From Microbotryum silenes-acaulis (taxonomy: Eukaryota; Basidiomycota; Microbotryomycetes; Microbotryales; Microbotryaceae): a stretch of DNA of 64,000 bases. Each line of letters opens with the position of its first letter. Position 1 is the first letter of the stretch. The DNA is taken from contig QPFY01000007.1 in assembly GCA_003665825.1 (NCBI GenBank), forward strand, positions 248,001 through 312,000, written 5' to 3'. Both the position numbers and the translations under genes were made by a program. Shown here piece by piece: positions 11,554-22,231 of this stretch. The notes beneath the pieces are model-generated. The model was not told where the DNA came from. It made no database searches and was given only the letters and a program-made list of their open reading frames with translations.

Positions 11554-11625
11554 GGCCGGATAGCTTAGTTGGTCAAAGCTTTTCCAATGAATGGAAGCGA
11601 CCCAGGTTCGACTCCTGGTCCAGCC
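11554..11625 (+). tRNA. tRNA-like gene, non-canonical anticodon loop
   Basis: 72 nt that fold as a cloverleaf: acceptor GGCCGGA/TCCAGCC (one C-A mismatch), D arm GCTT/AAGC, anticodon stem TTTCC/GGAAG, four-base variable loop, T arm CCAGG-TTCGACT-CCTGG. The A box (TAGCTTAGTTGG) and B box (GGTTCGACTCC) fit Pol III consensus, and TTTT follows at about 11636. The seven-base anticodon loop is AATGAAT. It lacks the near-universal T33, so the anticodon is ambiguous: strict placement gives TGA, while treating the loop T as position 33 would give GAA. It may be a decayed tRNA, a tRNA-derived SINE head, or a real tRNA with an odd loop. Confidence 0.6.
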
Positions 11626-11726
11626 GTTCTTCTTCTTTTGTTGATCATTTCGGGATCATCGTTGATTCCAACATATGCAACTATCGTGAACAAGTGGATC
11701 TTATCTCACAGTCGTCTTGATCCCCT

Positions 11727-12752
11727 TTGATCACAGAACTCGTCTCCGCAGCTCAGTCTGGCTCAGGAGGACTCGTTTCGCCTCACGCCGACGCGTTCGC
11801 CCTGCACCGGGTATTTCGACGAGCGAGCGATACTGATACAGAGGCGTCATATCTCCCTATCATTGTTGGATCTTCAACTGTGGCATGTCAGCCTGGATGC
11901 ATGATGGTCAGTCGGGTGGTCGCCCAATGTAGGTCTTGAGGGAGATCACGTGCTACCCCGGCCCCTGAGGGAAAAGCTCAAGTTTTCGACTTAGGCCGTC
12001 TCCTACTGACCTCTGGAGGCTGTCACCCAGGTATCGCGAACCGAGGCGGTGATTTGGCTGGAGCAACTTGCGCTTGCTCTACTGGGACCTTGAACATCAT
12101 CGGTTCGTCCAAATTCAGCCCTGCCCTAGGAGCTGGTGCCTGAAAAATTATTCCAATACTGTTCTGGACGGGCGTCTCACACGACTTTGTAGAATCATGC
12201 GCCTTGTGCACAATTTCGGACTCGACGAATCAACAAGGCAGTCTCCCGATGAGTGCTTACAATTGTGCGTAGCTGGACCGCGAGGCCCCAGTGGCGGTCT
12301 CCTTCTCCTTCACGTCTGACACTTCTCCTGACTAAACTTACCTCTCTCCTTCTTTCATTCCCACAGCCTTCGTGAATGAATGCATCACTTTAAACCTCAC
12401 CACCTCGGCTTCCCTCTACAGCGGTCCCGGGTTCAATCCCACCGCCTCCAGCGTTCTCTCAAACGTCGACCCCTCAGCAACCCAATACGTCGAACAGGGG
12501 ACCGCGTCAATCGCTTCAGAGAATCAACCTATCCTTACAACAGCTCCAGAAACGGGCATGAACTCGATTCAAACCTCAGCAGCGGTGACGACGACGAATG
12601 CAATGGAAAGCGGAACCACATCCATCGTTCCTTCTCCTTCGGTCTCGGCGAAGAATAACGTTTCCTCGAGCTCCGAGGGCGCGGAGGGCGTGCGTGCTGG
12701 GTTCGGTTTCCTCGCGGCGTTGGTTTCGGTGGCTTTTCTCGGCGTTGGATGA
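11727..12752 (+). CDS. Cys-rich, Ser/Thr-rich GPI-type surface protein (5' end unresolved)
   Basis: Frame-consistent exons: up to 11928, 12031-12135, 12193-12264, 12367-12752. The N-terminal half carries spaced cysteines (VACQPGCMMV, VVAQCIANRGG, ATCACSTGTL, ESCALCTISD, FVNECITLN), a pattern I know from small secreted or GPI-anchored basidiomycete proteins with a C-x-C core. The second half is a Ser/Thr-rich stalk, and the C-terminus is a short hydrophobic tail (AGFGFLAALVSVAFLGVG) after small residues, as in GPI signals. Expected location is the plasma membrane or cell wall. I find no ATG with a convincing signal peptide in exon 1, so an upstream exon is probably missing; coordinates start where the open frame begins. 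Function unknown. Confidence 0.5.
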
Positions 12753-13064
12753 ATTTTCGTCTCGGACATACCACTTTCTCTCGCGCTGTAGCTCACCTTC
12801 TGTATCTTTGCTTTGAACCCCCTTGTATCCCTAGCTTATGCAACTCGCTCCCCATTATGCCAACCTGAGGAGTGCGAGCGCAGACTCCATGTAATGAGTT
12901 CCCAACCCTTTTGCTTTTAATGCTATTCGATACAACAATGTAACAAGGTAGTAAGTAGTGAGTAAAAAAAAATGAGTGGTGTGCGAATTTCCGTTCCGAA
13001 CCGAAAAACCGTGTGCATGTAATGTAAACTTTGTGAGACGGGGGCGACAGTTTTCGTTTTCGTT
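12753..13064. other. Convergent 3' region
   Basis: 312 nt between the 3' ends of the GPI-type protein (plus) and the carrier gene (minus). AT-rich, with a run of nine A at about 12965-12973. It is presumably shared terminator sequence; no gene seen. Confidence 0.5.
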
Positions 13065-14926
13065 CTATTTTTTGAGTTGTTCGGCGCCCATAAAACGCAT
13101 CGAGGTTTCCCAGACGAAGAGGGCCGAGGCGTTCTAGAAGAGAGGAGTATAAAAATGTTTTCAGTCGAAGAGGTTGGAAATGCCCGACTCGAAAATTCCA
13201 GACGGGGACTGACTGTAGGGAAAGCGCGCAACAGGCATGGGACGAAACCTCGATAAACGGCCTGATGAGTGAAACAAGGATTTCAGTAAGTCAAGCAGCC
13301 AGTGGACCTGGCGGTCAATTGACGTACCCTAACGCCTCCTTCGGCCCAAATCTGTCGAGCGGCGGCCATCCAGCTCGGGTACCTTGGGTTGGTAGGCGAA
13401 TCCGTCATCAGGCGGCTGCGCGAACACACGCAAGAAGAACCGCGTCAGATCGCCCATTCGATACACCCTGCCCTGACCAGAGACCTCGATCCTATTCCGT
13501 AAACCTACTTCTTGACCGCATCAAAAGGGAATGCCCCGATCCAGAAGACGTTCGAGCTAAGTCCACCCGCGAGGAAATTCGCCGTCCCTTCCGAGACTCG
13601 ATAGGGTGAATCGATGGGTACGTCTCGGAACTTGCGCATCAGGATTTCGTACGAGCAGAACCTAGAGAGCGGGCTGGAAGATCAGCTAACAGGCTCGAAC
13701 GAGACGGGAAAAAGAGTCGAAAAGACCTGCAATGCTCCCATCCACGAACGGAAGAGTAATGTTCCACCAAACCCGCGCCATAGACCGGTGACGCCGTTGG
13801 CTCTGACTATTTGCCTTGCGCAATCGATCGGTCCGGTGTACTGTATCGCGTTCGAGTCGGAACCGGTCAGCAAAAGCAAGAGTCTGCGCCGAGCTTGCAG
13901 AACAGAGAACGAACCAGCTTCGGCCCTACGGTCTGCATCTGTAGTTTGGCTTTGAGATGTTCAAAGGGGGTGATGAAGGTGCATACGGTCCATCCAGCCA
14001 TCGCTCCCGCAGCCTGTGTGTGCAACATGGTCAACCCCAAAGCTCTTTCTAGGCCTCGGACACCAATGTGGACCTACAGCATGACCTCCTAGACTCAGTC
14101 GTCCAATCTCTGATACGACAGACACATCTTCTCCTCGATTCCTCCCTTCAATACGTGCAAACATCAATCGATAGTCTGCCGAGTCGTAAGTGAGGTCATA
14201 TCGGTTTCGGAGGACAGGGAGAAAAATGTGATTAGCCCGTGGTCGGTCGGATGAGGTCTCGTCAGGCTTCGAAGCTCGAATGTACTGACTATGCAACGAC
14301 CCAAGTAAGATTGCATCGGAAGCTGCCCATCCAAAAGCGGGTGGTGTTGCGCCTGATCCCAGAAAAGAAGAAGAAGGAAATCAAGGGTCTCAGCTTGGGT
14401 CGGCATCAAGGCGATCGCCGAGTGATGGAAGTTCATCCGATGGGTAAAGTCATCCATCGCTCGAGGTCGAGTTGGGCCTCGATTGAAGCGCACCTTTGTA
14501 AAGCGCTCGCAAACCTTCGTACTTGACTGTTCGCTGGAGACAGTCGAGTGGACCTTTGTAGGTACCCAATTCGGAACATTGCACTGAGAGGGGGTGGGGC
14601 AGACGAGGAAATCAGACCCCGAAGACGTTCAGTGGAGGTGGAGCTCGCAGAAGTGACCTACTTCGGACCTTGATCGAGTCGAATGGATCTGTAGCAGCCC
14701 ACACAAGCGAAAGCGTCAGACGCGATCGACCACAAACAAAAAATCAAGTCTACGACTCACGTCCGATGGTCAACTTTGTCAAGCCAGACATGATCCCTGC
14801 GACGAACCCTTTCCATCGCACGCCGGACGGCTGAGGCACCACCGATGCTGCCGCCGAGCTCGTATCGACCGCATCGGGGGGAGGTGGATCATTGCCATCA
14901 GCGAGAACGACTGGTGGTGAGCTCAT
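13065..14926 (-). CDS. Mitochondrial carrier (SLC25), Crc1/Ymc-like group
   Basis: Read in seven or more exons on the minus strand. The start chosen is the ATG at 14926 (MSSPPVV..), followed by a Pro/Asp/Ser-rich head and KGFVAGIMSGLTKLTIG. The three carrier signatures are present: HPFDSIKVR, TPFEHLKAK and FPFDAVKK. Between them lie CSELGTYKGPLDCLQRTVK, RALYKGATPPAFGWAASDA, YTGPIDCARQIVRANG, GLWRGFGGTLLFRSWMG, EGTANFLAGGLSSNVFW, GFVPCLLRAFPT, and the end NASALFVWETSMRF..LKK. The protein should span the inner mitochondrial membrane. Resemblance to carnitine/amino-acid-type carriers is from memory of the family; substrate is not assignable from sequence. Some internal junctions (around 13730 and 14090) are approximate. 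Confidence 0.8.
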
Positions 14927-15236
14927 CCTGGGCTCGGGCAAGTACGGTCGGTGGTTAGCGCTCGAGCTGAAGGCAAGGAGGGAGAGCCGATGCTGTTGAC
15001 GAAAGCGGAGCTCAGCACCGCGAGGCACCGCTCGCAAGGCTCGATCACGGCAAGCGCGCGGTGGAGGCAGCCGGCAGAGGCGAGCGGAGGCGGAGCACGC
15101 GGAGCAAGACTTGGGGAGGTCCGTGCGCCAACAGTGCGATCAGCCCAGCCGATGACGAATCGGGCGATCGAGTCGGACCCCCACCTCCTTGCCGTTTCAC
15201 ACCACCCACCACGCACAAATAACACGCCCAGTCAAG
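14927..15236. promoter_or_regulatory. Bidirectional intergenic promoter, carrier / MCR1
   Basis: 310 nt between divergent start codons of the carrier (minus) and MCR1 (plus), so both promoters must lie here. GC-rich with C/T-rich sequence close to the MCR1 start (ccacccaccacgc). No specific operator recognised. Confidence 0.5.
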
Positions 15237-16938
15237 ATGATGCAATACCTTGGAAACTCGCTCAGGGCCCAAGCTGTGAGTGGTCATGGATCCGCCGTAT
15301 TTCCCGCCTCTCGTACTGGAGAGTCGAATCAGATTAGCAAGGCGTCATCGATGGCAAACGCCCGACTCGTGGCCCGTCGCATCATCACCGGGACTCCGGG
15401 ACTCCGGAACCATTCGGCGGCAAAGCCCAAGTTGTGAATGTTCGTCAACGTATTAATATTGCGCGTCTTCACTCGTTCACAGCGTTCGTCGATGCGTTCG
15501 TACGCAACGTCGGCCGGTCCTTCGGCTTCATCGCCGGTCCTCGCTCCCATCCTCCTCACCCTCGGCGTCGTCAGTGCCGGTGCCTACTACCAGAGCACCC
15601 TTGACGCAAGTCAAAAGGTCCAACAAGTCAAGCAAGCCGCTGTGGCCGGTCCCCCCGCCTTGACCAACAGCGATTTCAAGTGGGTTTTCCTCGAAACCTC
15701 CTTAAGAGCCGGAAGCCGACCCCTTACCCGCTTTGACTCGCAGGCCCCTCAAGTTGGTCAAGGTCACCCCCTACAACCACAACACATCCAAGTTCACGTT
15801 CGAGCTCCCCGAGGGCACCTCGTCCGGACTGACCGTAGCTTCGGCTCTCGTCGTCAAGGCGGCCAAGGAAGGCGAAGGCTTGGCTAAGAACGGCAAGCCC
15901 GCCGTTCGACCTTACACCCCTATTACCGAGCCTTCTACCCAAGGAAAGCTTGTAAGTGCTCATCTTGCACTAGTTCCTACACCTTGGTAACCCCAGATGA
16001 TGCACTGCCCAAGTGCGGTTCGGGTCAAGAACTGACCCGAGGGGCACACGTTCATAGGATCTGTTGGTCAAGCACTACAAGGGTGGAGCCATGACGAAGC
16101 ACATCTTTGGTCTCAAGGAGGGTGACGACCTCCTGTTCAAGGGACCCATCCCCAAGTTCCCCTACAAGGCCAACCAGTTCGAGGTGAGTTGATCGGCCAC
16201 AGAGTTCTCAAGCCGCTTCGACGAGCTAATTCGTGTATGTCGGCCGTTTTCTCTCACAGTCGATTACTTTGATCGCTGGTGGGAGTGGGTTGACGCCTAT
16301 GTGGCAAAGTAAGCAGACAGACAGATCAGCCAGCATCTCCGGTTGCATTGCTGCTCATCGCAAGGGTTCGCTTTCGTGATTTCACAGTCCTCCAACAAAT
16401 CGCCAACGACCCCAACGATAAAACAAAAGCTACTTTGATCTACTCCAACGTCACCGAAGCCGATATTCTCTTGCGCAAGGAACTCGGTAGGTCAAATTAT
16501 CCCACGCCAGCTCTCACTCGGCTCCTCAGCCTTCAACCCACTGACGCGCTCATCGTCGATAATTTTCTACAGAGGCCTTCGCCGCCAAGCGACCTGGTCA
16601 AATCAACGTCAAGTTTGTGCTCGATCAACCTCCCGCCGGGTGGACTGGTGCCAAGGGTTACGTTGACCAGAAGCTGTTGGCGCAAACTCTGCCCGGCCCG
16701 GCGTTCGGTGACAAGATCAAGGTTCGTGTGACGCATCGCCCTATTTCGCTTTCCCGTCACTCTGGCTGATCACTCCTGTTTCTTTTCTGAATAATTTCGA
16801 CGTCGATAGATCTTCGTCTGCGGTCCCCCGGGCCAAGTCGCCGCCCTAGCCGGTCCCAAGGACAAGATGGAGCAAGGCCCCCTGAAAGGCATTTTGGCCG
16901 ACCTGGGTTACACCGAATCGCAGACATACAAGTTCTAG
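15237..16938 (+). CDS. MCR1: Mitochondrial NADH-cytochrome b5 reductase
   Basis: Transfers electrons from NADH through FAD to cytochrome b5. Eight exons keep frame: 15237-15275, 15483-15679, 15744-15951, 16058-16183, 16260-16308, 16388-16486, 16573-16721, 16810-16938 (331 aa). The N-terminus is Arg/Ser-rich, then a membrane anchor (LAPILLTLGVVSAGAYY), as in Mcr1 sorted to the outer membrane and intermembrane space. FAD site: VRPYTPIT in place of the usual RxYT, with GGAMTKHIFGLKEGD. NAD site: LIAGGSGLTPMWQ and FVCGPPGQV. Length and motif order fit the family; the C-terminal aromatic (KF end) is usual. The first exon encodes only 13 residues and the intron after it (207 nt) is the longest of the gene. 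Confidence 0.93.
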
Positions 16939-18035
16939 AGACGCATAGAGTGGTGGTAGAAGTGTAACGCTTGGTTTAGAGCAATTTGAAATCCAAGAAG
17001 GCTTGGAAGAAGGATAAGTGGAGCGGAAATCGTGGGCTTGAGTCGTGGCTTTCCCGAGCGGCCCGAGCGGATGCAGTATGCTGGTGATCCGGGAACAACA
17101 GGTCGGACGGATCGTGGCTTTAGGCTTAGAGAGGAGAACTCTATGTCGTCTTATGCTCTTGCCTCTGTAGACTGGTACAGTAGACTCAAGGAGAGTGCCT
17201 ATGACGTTTCTCAGCATCGCCGAGAAATCAAGGTGACACGCCGCCGACGCCGGGGCTCGATTTCGTCGGGTCAAATCGCCCGGGGTCACGAACTAGGTTG
17301 AAAACCGCGCGCAATGCCTCTTGGCTTCCGTCCTCTTCTCTCGCACCAACCGCTTCCCACCCGTACCCATCCACCGTACCCAAACCCGCACCTTTTACTC
17401 AACTTTTTAGGCCACTTGCTCAAAGTCAGTACCTGTACTACGCTGCATGAGCGTGAGCTTGGTTCGGACGTGAGAAAGTGATGGACTGACACGCGCTCTT
17501 GGGCTTTGCTCAACCAGGCGGCCTTGCCCTTCTGATCGTCAACACGTTTAGCAACCAGCTCGTAAGTATTCCCCACGAGCTCTGCTTGGGAGGTATCATC
17601 TTGCTGATGATTCTATTCACATCGTACAGTCGTCGAGTCATAACAGGCACCGCGGGTAAGTGATCGCAAACGGCGTCGTCACCTATCAGCAGCCAAGACC
17701 GACCCATCGCAGAGGCACGCGCGGGCTCGCGGTGTGCTCCAGTCCGTGAAATGCGCGCCGCCGCCGCCGAACGGTGTCGCCCGGGCGGAGCAACGCCGAC
17801 ACGCCGCCAGCCGCCAGCCGCTCGGCATCCCCAACCGCCGCCCGCCGCGCACTTGAGCACACCATCTCGGCATGCCAGAGGTAGAGCTGACACGACGATG
17901 CACACCCCTATACACACCTACAGCGCTCGCAAGATTACGGCACCCGGTGAAGATAAGCAATCCGCCTAATTTTCACAACACTTCCCACTATCTGTCCCTC
18001 TACACTACCCACTAAAGTCTCTGAACCCGATCGCA
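16939..18035. other. Intergenic, INO1 upstream region with splice-like sites
   Basis: 1.1 kb without a convincing gene. Splice-like words on the plus strand (gtcagt at 17423, gtaagt at 17573 and 17654, with acceptors near 17518, 17630 and 17710) flank a short hydrophobic frame (GLALLIVNTFSNQL, about 17520-17572). This may be a small membrane-protein gene or spliced 5' leader of INO1; I could not build a complete ORF with an ATG. The last 100 bases before INO1 are C/A/T-rich, as expected for a strong fungal promoter. Confidence 0.3.
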
Positions 18036-19748
18036 ATGGCACCCATCGCGCTCGACCCCCCCGCCGCGGCGTCGACCCAGCCCGCGTCGCGCTACAACGC
18101 GCCGGCTTCGCACGGCAACTCGGCGGCGATCCCGATCGTTGACCCGACCGCCGCGCGCCGCCCCGTCGAAGGCGTCCAAGTCGAGTCCGAGAACCTCACC
18201 TACACCGATGAGGCGCTCATCTCAAAGTACTCGTTCCACTCGTCCGTCGTCAAGAAGGTCGGCGAGCGTTATCAAGTCAAGCCCGTCGTCAAGGAGCTCG
18301 AGCTCAAGACGTTGCGCAAGGTCCCCAAGACCGGTCTCATGCTCGTCGGCTGGGGCGGAAACAACGGCACGACGCTCTCCGCGACCTTGCTCGCCAACAA
18401 GAACAACATCTCGTGGAACACGCGCGATGGCACCCAGTCGCCCAACTACCTCGGCTCGCTCGTCCGTGCCTCGACCGTGCGCCTCGGTGAGGACGAAAAC
18501 GGCCGCGACGTCTTCGTCCCCTTCTCGGATGTCTTGCCCATGGTCCACCCCAATGATCTAGTTGTTACCGGGTGGGACATCTCGGCGATGCCGCTCGACC
18601 GCGCCATGCGTCGCGCCAAGGTCATGGACTACGACCTCCAGCGCCAGCTCGCGCCCATGATGGCCGAGCTCAAGCCGATGCCGTCGATCTACTACCCGAC
18701 CTTCATCAACGCGAACCAAGAGGAGCGTGCCGACAACGTCTTGCCCGGTAACAACAAGGCCGAGCACCTCGCCAAGATCCGCAGCGACATCCGCAACTTC
18801 AAGGCCAACAACAACCTTGACACCGTCATTGTGCTCTGGACCGCCAACACAGAGCGCTACTCAGAGTTGATCCCCGGCATCAACGACACCAAGGAGAACC
18901 TCCTCAAGGCGGTCGATGCCTCGCACCCCGAGGTCTCGCCCTCGACCATCTTTGCGATGGCTTCTATCCTTGAAGGCTGCCCCTACATCAACGGTGCTCC
19001 CCAGAACACCTTCGTCCCCGGTTGCATCGAGCTCGCCGAGCACCACAACACCCTCATCGGTGGTGACGACTTCAAGTCCGGCCAGACCAAGGTCAAGTCC
19101 GTCTTGGCCGAGTTCTTGGTCAACGCCGGTATCAAGCCCTTGTCGATCGCGTCCTACAACCACTTGGGCAACAACGACGGCCGCAACTTGTCCGCGCCCG
19201 AGCAGTTCCGCTCCAAGGAGATCTCCAAGTCGTCCGTGGTCGATGACATGGTCGAGGCAAACCACCTCTTGTACAAGCCTCTCCTCGAGGACCCCAAGGG
19301 CGAGAAGGAGGTTGCCAAGGGTGACAAGGTTCGCAAGACCGAGCACCCCGATCACTGCATCGTCATCAAGTACCTGCCCGCCGTCGGTGACGACAAGCGC
19401 GCGCTCGACGAGTACAACTCGGAGATCATGATGGGTGGCCGCAACACGCTCAACATCTTCAACGAGTGTCAGGACTCGCTCCTCGCGACCCCCTTGATCA
19501 TCGACTTGGCCTTGCTCGCCGAGTTGTTGACCCGTGTCACCTACCGTCAGGCCGGTCAGGGCGAGTTCGAGTCGATGTACCAAGTCGCGTCGCTCTTGTC
19601 CTTCATGCTCAAGGCTCCCCTCGTCAAGCCCGGCAAGCAAGTGATCAACTCATTCTCACGTCAACGCAACGCGCTCGAGGCCTTCTTGCGCGCTTGCTTG
19701 TCGCTCCAGCCCACGTCGGACTTGATCAACTTTACCAACATGGCCTAA
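18036..19748 (+). CDS. INO1: myo-Inositol-1-phosphate synthase
   Basis: Converts glucose 6-phosphate to 1L-myo-inositol 1-phosphate with NAD, the first step of inositol synthesis, in the cytosol. A single 570-codon exon, the only long intronless host gene in the window. Motifs: GLMLVGWGGNNGTTL (NAD-binding glycine loop), NYLGSLVRAST, VVTGWDISAMPLDRAM, VLWTANTERY, FVPGCIELAEHHN, GGDDFKSGQTKVKS, IASYNHLGNNDGRNLSAPEQFRSKEISKSSVVDDM (conserved catalytic region) and ILEGCPYINGAPQN. Codons are strongly biased to C-ending forms and AAG, GTC, CTC, pointing to high expression. A Pro/Ala-rich stretch of about 45 residues precedes the conserved start. No clear inositol-responsive (CATGTGAAAT-like) element seen upstream. 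Confidence 0.97.
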   Translation: MAPIALDPPAAASTQPASRYNAPASHGNSAAIPIVDPTAARRPVEGVQVESENLTYTDEALISKYSFHSSVVKKVGERYQVKPVVKELELKTLRKVPKTGLMLVGWGGNNGTTLSATLLANKNNISWNTRDGTQSPNYLGSLVRASTVRLGEDENGRDVFVPFSDVLPMVHPNDLVVTGWDISAMPLDRAMRRAKVMDYDLQRQLAPMMAELKPMPSIYYPTFINANQEERADNVLPGNNKAEHLAKIRSDIRNFKANNNLDTVIVLWTANTERYSELIPGINDTKENLLKAVDASHPEVSPSTIFAMASILEGCPYINGAPQNTFVPGCIELAEHHNTLIGGDDFKSGQTKVKSVLAEFLVNAGIKPLSIASYNHLGNNDGRNLSAPEQFRSKEISKSSVVDDMVEANHLLYKPLLEDPKGEKEVAKGDKVRKTEHPDHCIVIKYLPAVGDDKRALDEYNSEIMMGGRNTLNIFNECQDSLLATPLIIDLALLAELLTRVTYRQAGQGEFESMYQVASLLSFMLKAPLVKPGKQVINSFSRQRNALEAFLRACLSLQPTSDLINFTNMA

Positions 19749-19991
19749 GCAAGATCACGTCTCTGCGTTTTTGCGCTTTGATTTGGCTTTTGTGACCTGT
19801 TTTTTTGCTCTGTTCAGCTTGCGCGTAATCCTTCAACCTATCAAATGAGCCTTCGCTCCGTTTATTTTGAAATCAAACATTTTCACGTTACTTTTACTCC
19901 TCCCTTCGGGCTTCTCAGTGGGTCCTAAAGTCGTACCATTTGAGAGTTCTCGTGTACTGCAGCACTAAATGACCCTACTCGAGCTTCATAA

Positions 19992-21306
19992 TTATACACC
20001 AAAGGCGATCGTCTTGCATCCGTGATGACCCATCAGAGTGCTCGCTTTCCCGCCCTGCTTATCCGCGGCTCCGGCGGCGATCCAAATGGGCGCATAGTGC
20101 TCTTCCCTTTAAACAACCGCAAGTTCAATCGTCTTGTCAGGGGAATCTTCTCTGAATGTTTCATCACCGGCACCCGATCCAATGCACTGACCTGGGATGA
20201 GCCTTTCTGAAACCCGGATGCTGCGCGGTATCGAACAAAGCCTTCTTCCTCTTCTCTGGATCATCAATCGCCGCCGCATCGATGATACTTTTCTCAAACT
20301 CCTTGTAAATCTCCGGTGATTTCGATAACGAGAAGGCATTGAAGTCCTGGAAGGTATGGATCGTCAAACCCCCCGAAATGATCAAGACCCCTTCCGAGCG
20401 AAGAGGTTCCAAAGCCGCTCCCAAGTCGTATTCATCTTGAGGAAGGAGGGATTGGTTGATCGAAACTTGAACGATGGGCATCGGACAGTTGTCGGTAAAC
20501 ATGTGTTTGAAGGGGACAAAGACGCCATGGTCCAATCCTGTGCCGCGAAATCCTCGACCATCGTCACCGCGTTTTTCGGTAGGTCCGAGGAGACGAGCGG
20601 AGATGTTGGAGGAATTGAGGAGGTGCACTACTCGTTCGGAGAGGGCGTGGTCGGGGGAGGAATGGAATTTGACTTTGTACAAGGCCGGGTGGAAACCAAA
20701 ATCTGTAAAAACGGAGGAGACGGTCAGTGGTCGCATGTCGGTGAAGGTGAAGTTTGGTACGTCTGACTGACAGTCAAAGAGAAGCGGGTTCTCGTCTTGC
20801 CAGTCACTGACGAGCGCACCCCCTCGGGATTCCCAATGTGCACTCAAGACAACGATGGCTTTGGGGTTGTACTTTTCGACCAATGCCGGTCCGAGGTCCT
20901 TGAGGAATTGCACGAGCTGTGAATTGTGGAAGGGAACATGATGAGTCAGAATTTCCCCCGAGAATTTTCTCCCCGAGATGAACGAGCATGAGTACTACGT
21001 CACGGGACCTACAGCACCATTAGGTCCCTGCACTTCGCCGAGTCCGGCTTTGCGTTCATCCGAGATGAGTTCAGGGGGAGTGATCAACATGGGTTGACCA
21101 TGAGCGAGGAAGATGGCGGGGATGCGCTGCTCCGTCTCGGTCAGCGCCGGCAAGGCCGCGATCGCCTTGCGCCATTCCTCAGGCGTTGTGTTGACGAGAT
21201 GCTGGTTCGTGGCCGATGCGGTCGACATAGTTGATACTTGAGTGCTCAGGTGTGATGCGTTTGATGATGGTGTGGTGGAGAAGACGCGACCTAGACGACG
21301 CAACAT
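19992..21306 (-). CDS. LigB-family extradiol dioxygenase (4,5-DOPA dioxygenase-like)
   Basis: Exons on the minus strand: 21306-21013, 20916-20192, 20106-19992 (378 aa). Family members use a non-heme metal to cleave catechol-type rings, or are close relatives of unknown substrate. All expected metal/acid-base motifs are present: FLAHGQPM, VVLSAHWES, LDHGVFVPFKHMF, and in the last exon HPREEHYAPIWIAAGAA. The last exon is found only after splicing: reading through the GTCAGT donor gives a false stop at 20164. The first ATG (21306) opens an Arg/Ser-rich head that could be a mitochondrial presequence; a second ATG at 21229 (MSTASATN) would give a cytosolic form. Natural substrate cannot be told from sequence. 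A degenerate relative lies at 35.0-36.5 kb. Confidence 0.85.
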
Positions 21307-22231
21307 CCAAAGCAGCGGCGGGGTCGACAGGAACGACGGAGCCGATGTGGGGGCCGCGGTTGACGAGATGAGCTTTGGCTGCCAGAGGATCGCAAGGAGC
21401 AGGGGTGTAGAGACCGCTAAGGCGGCGTAGCGAAGGCGTGGAATGGCTGGTGTGGTAATGTGAGGCTGCTCAGCTCAAAGAGACTGGGAGCGAGAGGGAA
21501 GGGTTCGCGAGCTTCGTATTTGACCTCCGCTTGCCCGACGTGGTAAGGCCAACACAGGCGATGATTACACCATCACGACCCGGCGAGGGCAACTGCCAAA
21601 TGAAGCGCGGGTCTTTGGGCCGATGACCAACGCTTAGTCATACCTCGCAATTCGACCTTACTCGGTGGGAAGTGGATCAACAGTGTTCCATCAGGACCGA
21701 CATAATGCAGGAGCGGGACATTTGGCCCGAGTAGTGCCTCGGTATCGCTTACGGAGGGCACGAATAGAGGCAACTATTTCATCTCGGCCGAGTTCTAGGT
21801 GCAAAATCGGTCATCGTCAGGAGTTACTCTGGACTCCTTATGACAAGAGGCACCTGAGATTACATCACTTCAAGCATGGTGATGACAAGTCTGATTGTGA
21901 CTTTGCAAAATGGTGGATCTAAATCAAGAAATTCAGGGATTTCTGGGTGTTCTGGGACGTGACTCGAGCTCAGAACCACGTGGTGAGAATGTGTGGGGGT
22001 GGGCCTGACTCGCGTTCCTATCGCTAGCCTTGACTGGGCTGGTCTCCGCCTAGAGCAACATGTTGGCTAGAGGAAGGTCAGTCTTCCAGAAGTACTCCCA
22101 GTCAGAATCTTGATCAGAACTTGAACGGTGACTCTTTCCCATCAGCCGCACGACTCCTTCGATCACAAGTGGCAGCACGACTCGGTCGCACCAGACCTGT
22201 TCAACAGCTCGGGAGAGCACACTCCAGCTAG
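21307..22231. other. Divergent intergenic region, dioxygenase / ABC transporter copy 1
   Basis: 925 nt between divergent genes, holding both promoters. On the minus strand the dioxygenase frame stays open upstream of its first ATG and would encode a hydrophobic stretch (YAALAVSTPLLLAILWQ), but no ATG precedes it. A minus-strand frame at 21573-21773 (..VPLLHYVGPDGTLLIHFP..) looks protein-like but is isolated; no family recognised. Confidence 0.35.

Noticed and set aside
12068..12319. 84-codon plus-strand ORF
   Set aside because: Out of frame with the cysteine-patterned exons that splice cleanly to the GPI-type C-terminus.
18861..19640. 260-codon minus-strand ORF inside INO1
   Set aside because: Complement of strongly biased INO1 codons; Leu/Val/Asp/Gly-rich with no motif.
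20109..20191. Dioxygenase C-terminus reading ..EDSPDKTIELAVV
   Set aside because: An alternative acceptor (ttaaag at 20107) gives HPREEHYAPIWIAAGAA, the conserved family ending.
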